Shown one piece after another: positions 8,088 through 16,945 of a stretch of 64,000 bases of DNA. Position 1 is the first letter of the stretch, and each line of letters opens with the position of its first letter. The stretch comes from Leifsonia sp. fls2-241-R2A-40a. GTDB lineage: Bacteria > Actinomycetota > Actinomycetes > Actinomycetales > Microbacteriaceae. Where the stretch lies: the NCBI RefSeq assembly GCF_030209575.1, contig NZ_JARVRS010000001.1, positions 186,001-250,000 on the forward strand, in the 5' to 3' direction. Made by a program: the position numbers and the translations under genes. The notes beneath the pieces were generated by a model that had not been told where the DNA came from, made no database searches, and saw only the letters and a program-made list of their open reading frames with translations.

Positions 8088-9541
8088 GGGTTGCTGCGCT
8101 CCTTCGACGCGGACTCGGCGGACGCCGGGGCCTGGTAGCCGGCATCGCGGGCGAGGAGGTCCTCGATGGTCTCGCCGCGGACGATGACCCGGGCCTCCCC
8201 GTCGCGCACCGCCACCACGGGCGGACGTCCGATGTGGTTGTAGTTGCTCGACAGGGGCCAGCAGTAGGCACCGGTCGCGGGCACGGCGAGCAGGTCGCCG
8301 GGACGGACGTCGCCCGGGAGGTACTCCGCGTTCACGACGATGTCACCGCTCTCGCAGTGCTTTCCGGCGACGCGGACCAGCTCGGGGGCCGCGAGCGAGA
8401 CGCGGCCGGCGATACGCGCAGAGTAGTCGGCCTCGTACAGGGCCGGACGGGCGTTGTCGCTCATGCCGCCGTCCACGCTGACGTAGCGACGGACGGCGGT
8501 CTCGCCGTCGTCCTGGAACACGACAGGGACATCCTTCGTCGTGCCGACGGTGTAGAGCGTGAGGCCGGCGGTCCCGATGATCGAGCGGCCGGGCTCGAAG
8601 GCGACGACGGGCGTGGGGATGTCGAGCTCCGCGCATCCCGCGGCCACCGTCTCCGCGATCCGCCGCGCGAGCTCGGCGATCGGCGCCGGGTCGTCGGCCG
8701 CGGTGTACGCGATGCCGAAGCCGCCGCCGAGGTTCAGCTCGGGCACCTCTCCCCCGGCCAGCAGCTCCTTGTGGAGGCTCAGCAAGCGGGCGGCCGATTC
8801 GGCGAAGCCGTCCGCGCCGAAGATCTGCGAGCCGATGTGACAGTGCAGTCCGCGGAAGGCGAGGGAGGGATGCGAGCGGATCTGAGCGACCGCGTCCGCA
8901 GCGCTCTCGAGCGGGATCCCGAACTTCTGGTCCTCGTGGGCCGTCGCCAGGAACGCGTGCGTGTGCGCGTGCACCCCGCTGTTCACGCGGAGGCGCACGC
9001 TCTGCCGCACGCCGTGCCGCTCGGCGGCCTCGGCGACGCGGTCGATCTCCTGCAGGCTGTCGATGACGATGGCGCCGAGGCCCACGCTGACGGCCCGGTC
9101 GATCTCGGCGAGCGACTTGTTGTTGCCGTGGAAGCCCAGCTTCTCCGGATCGATGCCCGCCGCCAGCGCGACCGCCAGCTCCCCGCCGGTGCAGACGTCG
9201 ATGTCGAGGCCGGCCGCGTCCATCCACTTCGCCACCTCGACGCTGAGGAACGCCTTACCGGCGTAGTAGACCTTCGCGGCTGTCCCGATCTCGCCGAAGG
9301 CGCGGTCGAACGCCTCGCGCACCTCGACGGCGCGCGAACGCGCATCCTGCTCGTCGATCACATAGAGCGGAGTGCCGAAGCGCTCGGCGAGCTCACTCGC
9401 CCGGACGCCTCCGACGACCAGCTCGCCGTCTGCGCGCTCGGTGGTGCGCGACCAGAGTCCGGGGACGAGCGCGTTCGCATCATCGGGGAGATGGAGCCAG
9501 GACGGGGCGAGCGGATTGGGTCCGGCGTGGGACAGGGCCAT
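8084..9541 (-). CDS. lysA: Diaminopimelate decarboxylase
   Basis: Last step of lysine synthesis: PLP-dependent decarboxylation of meso-diaminopimelate. It has 485 residues, with the PLP lysine in KVYYAGKAF, a glycine-rich phosphate site (LNLGGGFGIAY), the substrate-binding region EPGRSIIGTAG, and a C-terminal CESGDIV with the active-site cysteine. The ATG at 9541 is preferred over the GTG 12 bases upstream because GAGG stands 6 bases before it. First gene of the lysA-hom-thrC-thrB operon, with a -10 candidate about 90 bases upstream. Confidence 0.95.
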   Translation of the reverse strand: MALSHAGPNPLAPSWLHLPDDANALVPGLWSRTTERADGELVVGGVRASELAERFGTPLYVIDEQDARSRAVEVREAFDRAFGEIGTAAKVYYAGKAFLSVEVAKWMDAAGLDIDVCTGGELAVALAAGIDPEKLGFHGNNKSLAEIDRAVSVGLGAIVIDSLQEIDRVAEAAERHGVRQSVRLRVNSGVHAHTHAFLATAHEDQKFGIPLESAADAVAQIRSHPSLAFRGLHCHIGSQIFGADGFAESAARLLSLHKELLAGGEVPELNLGGGFGIAYTAADDPAPIAELARRIAETVAAGCAELDIPTPVVAFEPGRSIIGTAGLTLYTVGTTKDVPVVFQDDGETAVRRYVSVDGGMSDNARPALYEADYSARIAGRVSLAAPELVRVAGKHCESGDIVVNAEYLPGDVRPGDLLAVPATGAYCWPLSSNYNHIGRPPVVAVRDGEARVIVRGETIEDLLARDAGYQAPASAESASKERSNP

Positions 9542-9628
9542 AGGGAACCTCACGGGTGGCGACGAGTGGGGGTCTCCTAGGCGAGCGGACCCGGGTTGGC
9601 CCCTGAAGCCGGTGGAGATGACAGCAGA

Positions 9629-9634
9629 AGTCTA
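9629..9634 (-). promoter_or_regulatory. Candidate -10 box for the lysA-hom-thrC-thrB operon
   Basis: TAGACT on the minus strand, giving a leader of about 80 bases. No good -35 match is visible at 16-18 bases. The 219-base gap 9542-9760 holds nothing else that I can identify firmly. Confidence 0.4.
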
Positions 9635-9760
9635 TCCAGGCGCCGCGGGCCGCTCGGTGCGTGTTACGAACAGCGGCCTTCCTGCGTCTGGCGGGACCGT
9701 CCTCCCTGGTCTCTGGAAGAGAGAGCGAACGCCGCGATCGCGCGACCGAGAGGACACACC

Positions 9761-10015
9761 GTGAACACCTACAGCTACGACCTTCGCGTCCGCGACTGCA
9801 GTCGCCACCGGCTCGCCGGCTATGCGCGGACCCTCGCCGGCGCCGGCACGGTGAGCGTGCAGCCGGTCGACGCGCCCGCCGACGGGGCCACTGCGGCCTA
9901 CCGCCTGGTGGTGCGACCGGGCGATCACGGCACGGATGCCGCGACGATCGTCGCGACCCTGGCCTGGATGCTGTCGGCGACCGGCCGGCTGCTCTCCGTG
10001 CGGCCGCGCGCCTGA
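9761..10015 (+). CDS. Small conserved-looking protein of unknown function
   Basis: An 84-residue protein starting at GTG, with AGAGGA 6 bases upstream. The sequence begins VNTYSYDLRVRDCSRHRLAG and alternates charged and hydrophobic residues with an amphipathic C-terminal helix (ATIVATLAWMLSATGRLLSV). There is no signal peptide, metal motif or recognised domain. It is oppositely oriented between lysA and the LmeA-like gene. Codon use matches the neighbours and the ribosome site is good, so I think it is real; no function can be assigned. Confidence 0.6.
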   Translation: MNTYSYDLRVRDCSRHRLAGYARTLAGAGTVSVQPVDAPADGATAAYRLVVRPGDHGTDAATIVATLAWMLSATGRLLSVRPRA

Positions 10016-10025
10016 CCCGTCGAGG

Positions 10026-10826
10026 CTAGGAGCAGCTCCCCTTGCTGTTGAGGAACTTCTCGTCGAGCACGAAGTCACTCGCGGTGAACCGCACGGTCGC
10101 CCGGCCCGGGGTGACGGCGATGTCCTCGACCTGGACGCCGTCCGGCAAATACTGAGCCGTGCAGACCGGGAAGGGCCCCTGCGAGGTCAGCGCCTCGAGC
10201 AGCTTGTTGAGATTCACGTTCCCGGCGCCGGTCTTCAGCGACGCCTTCTCCGGCTGAACCAGCACATGATCACCCGCCGCCTTGGGCGTCGCCGTCACGG
10301 TGTAGTCGACGGGGAGCCCGAGCAGGTTCAGTGTGCCGTCGTACCCGATGGTCCCGTCGTTCAGGGTGATGTCGCCCGTGGCGCCCGGGATCTGGACGAG
10401 ACTGTTGAGCGACTTCTCGCTGATGGACAGCGTGCCCGTCGCGTCGGCGATCGGCTTCGAGAAGTCCGCCGGAACGCCCGTCGCCACGAGCTTCGCGCTC
10501 ACCGGCGCGCCCTTGACCACCAGGCGGGGAGCATCCAGTTCGACCCGCTGGAACGAGCCGGCCACATACTGCTGCAGCACCGAGAAACCGCCGATGTGCG
10601 TGGTCACCTGACCGCGGATGTCGGCCGGGAGGTTCTTCTCGATCTCGTTCGAGACGCGCTGCTCCGCATAGGCGCGGACCGCGACGTCGGCGACCACGAG
10701 CAGCACGGCGACGACGATCACCGGGATGCCGATCGCCAGCAGCAGGCGGAGCGGCCGGCGCCGGCGGGAGGGCGCGGACGGCCGCGGCTCGGGCGCGGGA
10801 AGCACCTGGGTCGTGTTGTCGCTCAT
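10026..10826 (-). CDS. DUF2993 (LmeA-like) membrane-anchored lipid-binding protein
   Basis: A 266-residue protein with a Pro/Arg-rich cytoplasmic N-terminus (1-28), one transmembrane helix (about 29-48) and a long outer domain. The outer domain matches the pattern of DUF2993, the family of mycobacterial LmeA, which binds phosphoinositides and affects lipomannan maturation: repeated beta hairpins of the kind VELDAPRLVVKGAPVS and a closing ITVTPGRATVRFT-like strand. It lies 57 bases downstream of argS on the same strand and may be read from the argS promoter. Family assignment is from pattern memory. Confidence 0.72.
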   Translation of the reverse strand: MSDNTTQVLPAPEPRPSAPSRRRRPLRLLLAIGIPVIVVAVLLVVADVAVRAYAEQRVSNEIEKNLPADIRGQVTTHIGGFSVLQQYVAGSFQRVELDAPRLVVKGAPVSAKLVATGVPADFSKPIADATGTLSISEKSLNSLVQIPGATGDITLNDGTIGYDGTLNLLGLPVDYTVTATPKAAGDHVLVQPEKASLKTGAGNVNLNKLLEALTSQGPFPVCTAQYLPDGVQVEDIAVTPGRATVRFTASDFVLDEKFLNSKGSCS

Positions 10827-10883
10827 CCGGTGGTCACATCCAATCGATCGTCGCTCGTGTCGGCGTAGGCGGCTGCGGGCCGC

Positions 10884-12587
10884 TCACATACGGTCGGGAG
10901 CCGACACCCCCAGCAGGCCGAGGCCGTTGCGGATCACCTGGCCGGTCGCGTCGTTCAGCCACAGCCGCGTGCGGTGCAGGTCGGTGACGGGCTCGTCGCC
11001 GTGCGGGAGCACCCGCGTGGAGCCGTCGCGGACGGCGTACCACGCGTGGTACAGGCCGGCGAGCTCCTCGATGTACCGCGCGACCCGGTGCGGTTCGCGC
11101 AGCTCGGCCGCCTGCGCGACCACGCGCGGGAACTCCTGCAGGCCGCCCAGCAGCGCCGACTCCGTCTCGTGGGTCAGCAGCTCCGGAGCGAACGTGCTGC
11201 GGTCGACTCCCGCCTTCTCGGCGTTCGCCGCGACTGAGCGGGTGCGTGCGTGGGCGTACTGCACGTAGAAGACGGGGTTGTCGTTGCTGCGCTTGGTGAG
11301 CAGGTCGAGGTCGATGTCGAGCTGCGAGTCGGTCGACGAGCGGACCAGAGCGTAGCGGGCGGCGTCGACGCCCACCGCATCCACCAGGTCGTCGAGCGTC
11401 ACGATGGTGCCCGCGCGCTTCGACATGCGGACCGGCTCGCCATCCTTGACGAGGTTCACCATCTGGCCGATGAGGATCTGCAGGTTGACGTTCGGCTCGT
11501 CGCCGAACGCCTCGACCATCGCCATCATGCGGCCGATGTAGCCGTGATGGTCGGCACCGAGCATGATGATGTTCTGCTCGAAGCCGCGCTCGCGCTTGTC
11601 CAGGTAGTAGCCGAGGTCTCCCGAGATGTACGCGGGCTCGCCGTTCGAGCGGATGACGACGCGGTCGCGGTCGTCGCCGAACGTCGTGGTGCGCAGCCAG
11701 ATGGCGCCGTCCGCCTCGAAGATGTGACCCTGCTCCTGGAGGCGCTGGATCGCGCGCTCGACGGCACCCGACTCGTGCAGCGAGTCCTCGTGGAAGTACA
11801 CGTCGAAGTCGACGCCGAACGCGTGCAGGCGGTCCTTGATCTCCTGGAACATCAGCTGGGTGCCGACGGAGCGGAACACCTCCTGCTGCTGCTCGCGCGG
11901 GAGCGCCGCGAGGTCGCCGTCAGCAGTGCCAGCCGAGTACTGGGCGACCACGCGGTCGGCGATCTCGTGGATGTAGCCGCCGCCGTAGCCGTCCTCCGGA
12001 GTCGGCTCGCCGAGGTAGGCGGCGAGCAGGCTGCGGGCGAACCGGTCGATCTGCGAACCGTGGTCGTTGAAGTAGTACTCGCGGGTCACCTGCGCGCCCT
12101 CGGCCTGCAGGATGCGCGCCAGGCTGTCGCCGACGGCCGCCCAGCGGGCGCCGCCCATGTGCACCGGGCCGGTGGGGTTGGCGGAGACGAACTCGAGGTT
12201 CACGCTCAGGCCGTCGAACACGTCGCCGCGGCCGTACGCCTCGCCCGCCTCGAGGATCGCCTGGGCGAGCTGGCCGGCGGCGGCGGCCTCGAGCCGGAAG
12301 TTGATGAAGCCGGGGCCGGCGACCTCGGCGGAGGCGACGCCCTCGATGCCGGCCGCGGCCGTCGCGATCTCCTCGGCGAGCTCGCGCGGGTTCGCGCCCA
12401 CCTTCTTCGCGAGGCGCATGGCGACGTTGGAGGCCCAGTCGCCGTGGTCCCGGTTCTTGGGGCGCTCCAGCGGCACGTCGTCGACGGTCAGGGACAGCTC
12501 GGGGATGTCGGCGCCGGCCTCGCGTCGCCGCTCGACCACCGTCGTCACGATGTCGAGGAGGGCGGCGGAGAGGTCAGCGGGAGTCAT
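10884..12587 (-). CDS. argS: Arginyl-tRNA synthetase
   Basis: Class I synthetase charging tRNA-Arg, 567 residues. It has an N-terminal Add-1 domain (about 1-90), an HIGH-type motif in [14 protein letters not shown], the KMSKS counterpart [18 protein letters not shown], and an ALAS-type anticodon-binding domain ending in DRTRLWLND-like helices. The start ATG is set at [11 protein letters not shown], because TAGAAT lies 8 bases upstream on the minus strand and a longer reading has no ribosome site. A tRNA-Arg(CCG) gene lies about 800 bases away on the other strand. Confidence 0.96.
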   Translation of the reverse strand: MTPADLSAALLDIVTTVVERRREAGADIPELSLTVDDVPLERPKNRDHGDWASNVAMRLAKKVGANPRELAEEIATAAAGIEGVASAEVAGPGFINFRLEAAAAGQLAQAILEAGEAYGRGDVFDGLSVNLEFVSANPTGPVHMGGARWAAVGDSLARILQAEGAQVTREYYFNDHGSQIDRFARSLLAAYLGEPTPEDGYGGGYIHEIADRVVAQYSAGTADGDLAALPREQQQEVFRSVGTQLMFQEIKDRLHAFGVDFDVYFHEDSLHESGAVERAIQRLQEQGHIFEADGAIWLRTTTFGDDRDRVVIRSNGEPAYISGDLGYYLDKRERGFEQNIIMLGADHHGYIGRMMAMVEAFGDEPNVNLQILIGQMVNLVKDGEPVRMSKRAGTIVTLDDLVDAVGVDAARYALVRSSTDSQLDIDLDLLTKRSNDNPVFYVQYAHARTRSVAANAEKAGVDRSTFAPELLTHETESALLGGLQEFPRVVAQAAELREPHRVARYIEELAGLYHAWYAVRDGSTRVLPHGDEPVTDLHRTRLWLNDATGQVIRNGLGLLGVSAPDRM

Positions 12588-12595
12588 GAGGAACG

Positions 12596-12601
12596 ATTCT
12601 A
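12596..12601 (-). promoter_or_regulatory. Leaderless-type -10 box for argS
   Basis: TAGAAT on the minus strand, 8 bases before the argS ATG. Transcription is expected to begin at or within a base or two of the start codon. Confidence 0.55.
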
Positions 12602-12636
12602 CCGGGAGCCGCGCAGGCGCTCTCCGCTGCACTTGA

Positions 12637-12642
12637 TAGGGT
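12637..12642 (+). promoter_or_regulatory. Candidate -10 box for the lipoprotein gene
   Basis: TAGGGT, about 55 bases before the ATG at 12698. It is back to back with the argS promoter in a 110-base divergent region. Confidence 0.4.
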
Positions 12643-12697
12643 CATCGCGACGCGCGCTCCCGCACAGCGCGCGCCGAGCAGAGAGACGACAATCCGC

Positions 12698-13315
12698 ATG
12701 CCTTTCACCACCCGCCGTTTCGCCCTCCTGACCGCCACCGCCGCGGCCGGCCTCCTGGCCGCGGCCGCCCTCGCGGGGTGCGCACCGACCGCCGCGTCGT
12801 CGTCGACGCCGCCGACCGATGCCGCCCCTGCGAGCTCCGACCCGACGACGCTGCCGACGTCGACTCCGACGCCGACCGACCCGCCGACGCCGGTGGGGCT
12901 GACCTGCGAGCAGGTGCTGACGGCCGACCAGCTGTACGCGTTCAACCCCAACTACGGCGCGGACCCGGGCTACACGCCCAAGGCCGGCTCACTGGAGAAG
13001 AAGATCGCCGACTGGCAGGGCGTCGCCTGCGCGTGGAAGAACCAGACGAGCGGCGACGTGATCGAGGTCGCGGTGGCGAAGCCCCCGGCGAGCCAGCTGG
13101 AAGGGCTCAAGAACGCGGCCATCACCGCGGCCAAGCCGGTGCCGACGTACGGCGTGCCGCCGCAGGTCGAGGGGTACTTCAAGGCCGGGACGGCCGGGCA
13201 GGTGCAGGTGTTCCGGGGCAGCTACTGGATCGTCGCGGAGTCGCCGGCGTTCTTCGAGCCCGGTGACGCGGCTCCGCTGATGGAGAGCGTGATGGGGAAC
13301 GTCCCCGCCTCCTGA
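12698..13315 (+). CDS. Secreted lipoprotein, function unknown (DUF3558-like)
   Basis: A 205-residue protein with a signal peptide ending in the lipobox LAGC (lipidated Cys28). The n-region TTRRFALL resembles a twin-arginine signal. A Ser/Thr/Pro-rich linker (about 30-65) leads to a globular part starting LTCEQVLTADQLYAF, with a second cysteine in GVACAWKN. That cysteine pair and the layout recall the DUF3558 lipoproteins of actinobacteria, but I am not certain. It is divergent from argS and precedes a tRNA gene. The role, likely on the outer face of the membrane, is unknown. Confidence 0.75.
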   Translation: MPFTTRRFALLTATAAAGLLAAAALAGCAPTAASSSTPPTDAAPASSDPTTLPTSTPTPTDPPTPVGLTCEQVLTADQLYAFNPNYGADPGYTPKAGSLEKKIADWQGVACAWKNQTSGDVIEVAVAKPPASQLEGLKNAAITAAKPVPTYGVPPQVEGYFKAGTAGQVQVFRGSYWIVAESPAFFEPGDAAPLMESVMGNVPAS

Positions 13316-13365
13316 CAGGCGCCGCCTGGGCCGGCCGGCTGTCACGTCCTTCGCCGACGGGATGC

Positions 13366-13371
13366 TAGCCT
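13366..13371 (+). promoter_or_regulatory. -10 box for tRNA-Arg
   Basis: TAGCCT, 14 bases before the tRNA 5' end, so only a few bases of leader need to be trimmed. Confidence 0.55.
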
Positions 13372-13385
13372 GGTTGGGCACCCTG

Positions 13386-13461
13386 GCCCCCATAGCTCAG
13401 GGGATAGAGCGTCTGCCTCCGGAGCAGAAGGCCGTAGGTTCAAATCCTACTGGGGGCACCA
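13386..13461 (+). tRNA. tRNA-Arg(CCG)
   Basis: Complete cloverleaf: acceptor gccccca/tgggggc, D arm agctcaggggatagagc, anticodon stem tctgc/gcaga with loop CTCCGGA (anticodon CCG, reading CGG arginine codons), T arm with ggttcaaatcc, discriminator A, and CCA encoded in the DNA. CGG is a common Arg codon in this window. It stands alone, with its own -10 box, between a lipoprotein gene and rlmC. Confidence 0.97.
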
Positions 13462-13512
13462 TCCTTCAGCGCCCGGCCCTCGCGGTCGTGGCGTGGTAGA
13501 TCCGAGAGCCGC

Positions 13513-14637
13513 ATGGACTGTTCGTACTTCGACGCCGGCGTGTGCCGCTCGTGCACGCTGATGGGTGTCCCCTACGCCGAACAGCTCCTGGGCAAGGACC
13601 GGCTGGCGCGCGAACTGCTCGCGCCGTACGGCGACGCCGCGTGGCTGACGCCGGTCGCGAGCGCCGAGGCGGGCTACCGCAACAAGGCGAAGATGGTGGT
13701 CGGCGGGACGGTCGGTGCGCCGACGATCGGAATCCTCGACGAGGCGGGCCGCGGTGTCGACCTGCGGGAGTGCGGCATCTGCGCCCCGGGCATCCGCGCG
13801 GCGCTGCCCGTGCTTGCGCGGTTCGTGACGCGGCAGCGGCTGGAACCGTATCGGGTCCCGGAGCGCCGCGGCGAGCTGAAGTACGTGCTGGTGACGGAAT
13901 CGCCGGACGGCGAGCTCATGGTGCGCTTCGTCGCGCGGTCGGAGGAGACCGTGGGGCGGATCCGCTCGGGACTCGGCTGGCTGCTGGCCGAGCTGCCCTC
14001 CGCGCGCGTGGTGACGGTGAACATCCAGCCGGAGCACAAGGCTGTCGTCGAGGGCGAGCGCGAGGTGGTGCTGACGCGCGAATCCTCGTTGCCGATGCGT
14101 CTCGGCGCCATCTCGCTGCGGTTGCGGCCGCAGAGCTTCTTCCAGACGAACACGGCGGTCGCGACCGAGCTGTACGGCCAGGTGGCGTCGTGGGTGGATG
14201 AGGTCGCCCCGGCTTCGGTGTGGGACCTCTACTGCGGTGTCGGCGGCTTCGCGCTGCACGTCGCCGCGCCGGGCCGGCGGGTGGTGGGCGTCGAGACGAG
14301 CCGCGAGGCGGTGCGGAGCGCCCGGTCGACGGCTGCCGCCGCGGGGTTGCCGCAGGTGGCGTTCCGAGCGGGAGACGCGACCGCGTTCGCGCTGTCCGCG
14401 GCGAGCGCCCCGGACCTGGTGATCGTCAATCCTCCCCGGCGCGGGATCGGGGCGGAGCTGTCGGGCTGGCTCGAGGGTTCCGGCGTTCGCAGCGTCGTCT
14501 ACTCCAGCTGCAACCCGAAGAGTCTCGCCCACGACCTGGCCCGGATTCCGTCGTACCGCATCCAGGCAGGCCGCGTGCTCGACATGTTCCCGCAGACCGG
14601 CCACATGGAGGTGGCGGTGCTGCTGGAGCGGTGCTGA
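13513..14637 (+). CDS. rlmC: 23S rRNA (uracil-C5)-methyltransferase, RlmC type
   Basis: SAM-dependent enzyme placing a 5-methyl group on a uracil of 23S rRNA (U747 for E. coli RlmC). Its 374 residues match RlmC and are shorter than RlmD because there is no N-terminal TRAM domain. Cys3, Cys11, Cys14 and a later ECGIC cysteine would hold an iron-sulfur cluster. The methyltransferase part shows LRPQSFFQTN, DLYCGVGGFALHVA, IVNPPRRG and the catalytic YSSCNPKSLAHDL near the end. The start is ATG, with TAGATC 10 bases upstream. RlmC rather than TrmA or RlmD is chosen from length and the N-terminal cysteine spacing. Confidence 0.88.
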   Translation: MDCSYFDAGVCRSCTLMGVPYAEQLLGKDRLARELLAPYGDAAWLTPVASAEAGYRNKAKMVVGGTVGAPTIGILDEAGRGVDLRECGICAPGIRAALPVLARFVTRQRLEPYRVPERRGELKYVLVTESPDGELMVRFVARSEETVGRIRSGLGWLLAELPSARVVTVNIQPEHKAVVEGEREVVLTRESSLPMRLGAISLRLRPQSFFQTNTAVATELYGQVASWVDEVAPASVWDLYCGVGGFALHVAAPGRRVVGVETSREAVRSARSTAAAAGLPQVAFRAGDATAFALSAASAPDLVIVNPPRRGIGAELSGWLEGSGVRSVVYSSCNPKSLAHDLARIPSYRIQAGRVLDMFPQTGHMEVAVLLERC

Positions 14638-14651
14638 TCGAGGGGTGCTGA

Positions 14652-15464
14652 TCAGCCGTTCCGCCGCACCCAGCGGAAGGTCAGCCGGCAGCCGATCAGC
14701 CCGACGACGAGCCAGATGGACAGCACGACGGCGATCCAGCCCAGCTGCCACCCGCCGCTCGGCTCGGCCGACGCGAAGCTGTCGGGCAGGAAGACGCTGC
14801 GCATCCCCTGCGCGATCCACTTCAGGGGGAAGATCGACGCGACGTTCTGCAGCCACGTCGGAAGCACGTCGAACGGGATGTAGACGCCCGAGATGAACTG
14901 CAGGATGAGCACGATCGGGATGATCACCGCCGTCGCGCTCCGGCCGGTGCGCGGCAGCGACGACAGCGCGATCCCGAGCACCGCCGACGTGATGATCCCG
15001 AGCAGGTAGATCCAGGCGAACCGCAGCCACAGGTCCGGTTCCGTCGGGAGGGCGACGCCGAACACGAGCCGCGCGACGACCAGGAGCAGCGCGATCTGCA
15101 GCACGCTCGTGGCCAGCACCTGGCCCATCTTGCCGGTGAAGTAGGACAGCACCGGCAGCGGCGTCCCGCCCAGGCGCTTCAGGGTGCCGTCGCTCTTCTC
15201 GCCCGCGATGTCGACGGCGAGGTTCTGCACGCCGGACAGCAGGATGCCCGCCGCGATCATCCCCGGCAGGTAGTAGGCGGCGCGGGTGATGCCGCCCGAG
15301 CCGTCCGGATTCGCGCCGACGTTGCCGAGCCCCTGGAACGCGACGGAGAAGATCCCGAGCATGACGACCGGGAACAGGAAGGTGAAGAAGATGGTGTCCG
15401 GCTGGCGGAAGTACAGCATGGTCTCGTAGCGGGCGCGTTCCAACCCCAGCGCGGCGGCGCTCAC
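14652..15464 (-). CDS. ABC-2 type exporter, membrane subunit
   Basis: Membrane component of an ABC exporter, 270 residues with about six transmembrane segments in the ABC-2 arrangement: an N-terminal cytoplasmic stretch, TM1 around TIFFTFLFPVVMLGIF, an extracellular loop, then five helices including VIIPIVLILQFISGVYIPF and a final IAVVLSIWLVVGLIGCRL. The EKSDGTLKRLGGTPLP coupling region is typical. The GTG start overlaps the stop of the ATPase gene (GTGA). Substrate is unknown; this class exports drugs, lipids or polysaccharides. Confidence 0.9.
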   Translation of the reverse strand: MSAAALGLERARYETMLYFRQPDTIFFTFLFPVVMLGIFSVAFQGLGNVGANPDGSGGITRAAYYLPGMIAAGILLSGVQNLAVDIAGEKSDGTLKRLGGTPLPVLSYFTGKMGQVLATSVLQIALLLVVARLVFGVALPTEPDLWLRFAWIYLLGIITSAVLGIALSSLPRTGRSATAVIIPIVLILQFISGVYIPFDVLPTWLQNVASIFPLKWIAQGMRSVFLPDSFASAEPSGGWQLGWIAVVLSIWLVVGLIGCRLTFRWVRRNG

Positions 15465-16333
15465 GATACGGCCCCCACCGGGCGCTCGGCCTCGCGGACG
15501 AGGTCGAGGTAGATGTCCTCCAGAGTCGGACGGATCACCTCGAGATCGCGCGGCTCTCCGGCGGCCTCACGCGAGACCCGGGCGACCACGGCGGCCGGTG
15601 TGCTGCTGCGCTCCGTGCACGTCGTCCCGTCCCGGTCGCGCCAACGCACGATCGGGATTCGGGCCGCCGCTCCGCCCAGCTCCCCGATGTCGCCCATCGC
15701 CACGAGCCTGCCGCGGGCGATGACCGCCGCCCGGTCGCTCAGCTGCGCCGCTTCGTCGAGGTAGTGCGTGGTGAGCAGGATCGTCGTACCGTCGCGCTTC
15801 AGATCGCGGATGAGGTCCCAGAACTGGTGTCGCGCCTCCGGGTCGAAGCCCGTGGTCGGCTCGTCGAGGAACAGGAGTTCGGGCCGGCCGACCACCCCGA
15901 GCGCTACGTCGAGCCGGCGGCGCTGGCCGCCGGAGAGGTTCCGCACCCGGGTCTTGGCTTTCTCGGTCAGTCCGACTGCGGCGATGACCTCGTCGACGTC
16001 GCGGGGCGACGGGTAGAAGCGGGCGAAATGGGCCAGCTGTTCGCGGACGGACGCGTTCGCCGCCTCTGCACTCGTCTGCAGCACCATCCCGAGGCGTGCT
16101 TTCCACGCGGTTCCGCCGACACCCGGGTCCGTGCCGAGCACCTCGACCACGCCGCCCGTGCGGTCTCGGTAGCCCTCGAGGATCTCGATGGTCGTGCTCT
16201 TGCCTGCGCCGTTCGGTCCGAGCAGTGCGAACGTCTCTCCGCGGGCGATATCGAAGTCGATCCCACGGACGGCGTCGAAGGAGCCATAGGACTTCGTCAG
16301 CCCGCGCACGGAGACAGCGGGGTCGCGGGTCAT
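15461..16333 (-). CDS. ABC-2 type exporter, ATP-binding subunit
   Basis: Nucleotide-binding subunit of 290 residues. Walker A is LLGPNGAGKST, the Q-loop lies near MVLQTSAEA, the signature is NLSGGQRRRLDVALG, Walker B is LLFLDEPTTGFD, and the H-loop is TTHYLDEA. A C-terminal extension (after about 215) follows the DRA/CcmA drug-exporter pattern. The ATG giving MTRDPAVSV is chosen because GATACT lies 6 bases upstream, and the extra upstream frame is low-quality sequence. It pairs with the overlapping permease gene to form a minimal exporter. Confidence 0.93.
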   Translation of the reverse strand: MTRDPAVSVRGLTKSYGSFDAVRGIDFDIARGETFALLGPNGAGKSTTIEILEGYRDRTGGVVEVLGTDPGVGGTAWKARLGMVLQTSAEAANASVREQLAHFARFYPSPRDVDEVIAAVGLTEKAKTRVRNLSGGQRRRLDVALGVVGRPELLFLDEPTTGFDPEARHQFWDLIRDLKRDGTTILLTTHYLDEAAQLSDRAAVIARGRLVAMGDIGELGGAAARIPIVRWRDRDGTTCTERSSTPAAVVARVSREAAGEPRDLEVIRPTLEDIYLDLVREAERPVGAVS

Positions 16334-16339
16334 GGCCTC

Positions 16340-16345
16340 AGTATC
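16340..16345 (-). promoter_or_regulatory. Leaderless-type -10 box for the ABC exporter operon
   Basis: GATACT on the minus strand, 6 bases before the ATG of the ATPase gene. Confidence 0.5.
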
Positions 16346-16389
16346 GCAGCGGGAGGCGCGCCCGTCATGCGATGTCGGCGATGCCCGAC

Positions 16390-16427
16390 GATCCTCACCG
16401 GCGGTCGGTTCCCCGCCGGTGAGGATC
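16390..16427 (-). terminator. Strong terminator hairpin after msrB-msrA
   Basis: A perfect 15-bp stem with an 8-base loop, 8 bases past the msrA stop codon on the minus strand. An aatt stretch lies on the gene-proximal side and there is no long U tract, as usual in high-GC actinobacteria. Confidence 0.75.
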
Positions 16428-16435
16428 AATTGCGA

Positions 16436-16945
16436 TCAGCTCGCGGCGGTCTCGCGCTTCGGGAGCTTCCAGCCCGGGCGCACGAAGTGGCAGGTGTACC
16501 CCCACGGGATGCGCTCGAGGTAGTCCTGGTGCTCCGGCTCGGCCTCCCAGAACGGACCGGCGGCGGTCACCTCGGTGACGACCTTGCCGGGCCAGAGGCC
16601 GGAGGCGTCCACGTCCGCGATGGTGTCCTCGGCGATGCGGCGCTGGGCGTCGTCCTCGTAGAAGATCGCGGACCGGTAGCTGGTGCCGACGTCATTGCCC
16701 TGACGGTTTTTGGTCGACGGGTCGTGGATCTGGAAGAAGAACTCGAGGAGGTCGCGGTAGCTGGTCTTCTCGGGGTCGTACTGGATCTCGATCGCCTCGG
16801 CGTGTCCGTCGTGGTTGCGGTAGGTAGCGTTGGGGACGTTGCCGCCGGTGTAGCCCACGCGCGTGTCCACCACTCCCGGAAGCTTGCGGATCAGGTCCTC
16901 CATGCCCCAGAAACATCCTCCGGCGAGGATTGCCTTCTCAGTCAT
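16436..16945 (-). CDS. msrA: Peptide methionine (S)-S-oxide reductase
   Basis: Repairs the S epimer of methionine sulfoxide in proteins. It has 169 residues with the catalytic motif GGCFWG (Cys11), then [18 protein letters not shown] and the C-terminal PYYCHF-like segment WGYTCHF. AAGGAG stands 7 bases before the ATG, fixing the start at [10 protein letters not shown]. It overlaps the end of msrB by 8 bases on the same strand, so both epimers are handled by one transcript. Confidence 0.95.
   Translation of the reverse strand: MTEKAILAGGCFWGMEDLIRKLPGVVDTRVGYTGGNVPNATYRNHDGHAEAIEIQYDPEKTSYRDLLEFFFQIHDPSTKNRQGNDVGTSYRSAIFYEDDAQRRIAEDTIADVDASGLWPGKVVTEVTAAGPFWEAEPEHQDYLERIPWGYTCHFVRPGWKLPKRETAAS

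Noticed and set aside
14625-14657. Repeated ggtgctgatc between rlmC and the ABC permease as a regulatory repeat
   Set aside because: Only two adjacent copies, partly inside the coding ends of both genes; too short to separate from chance.
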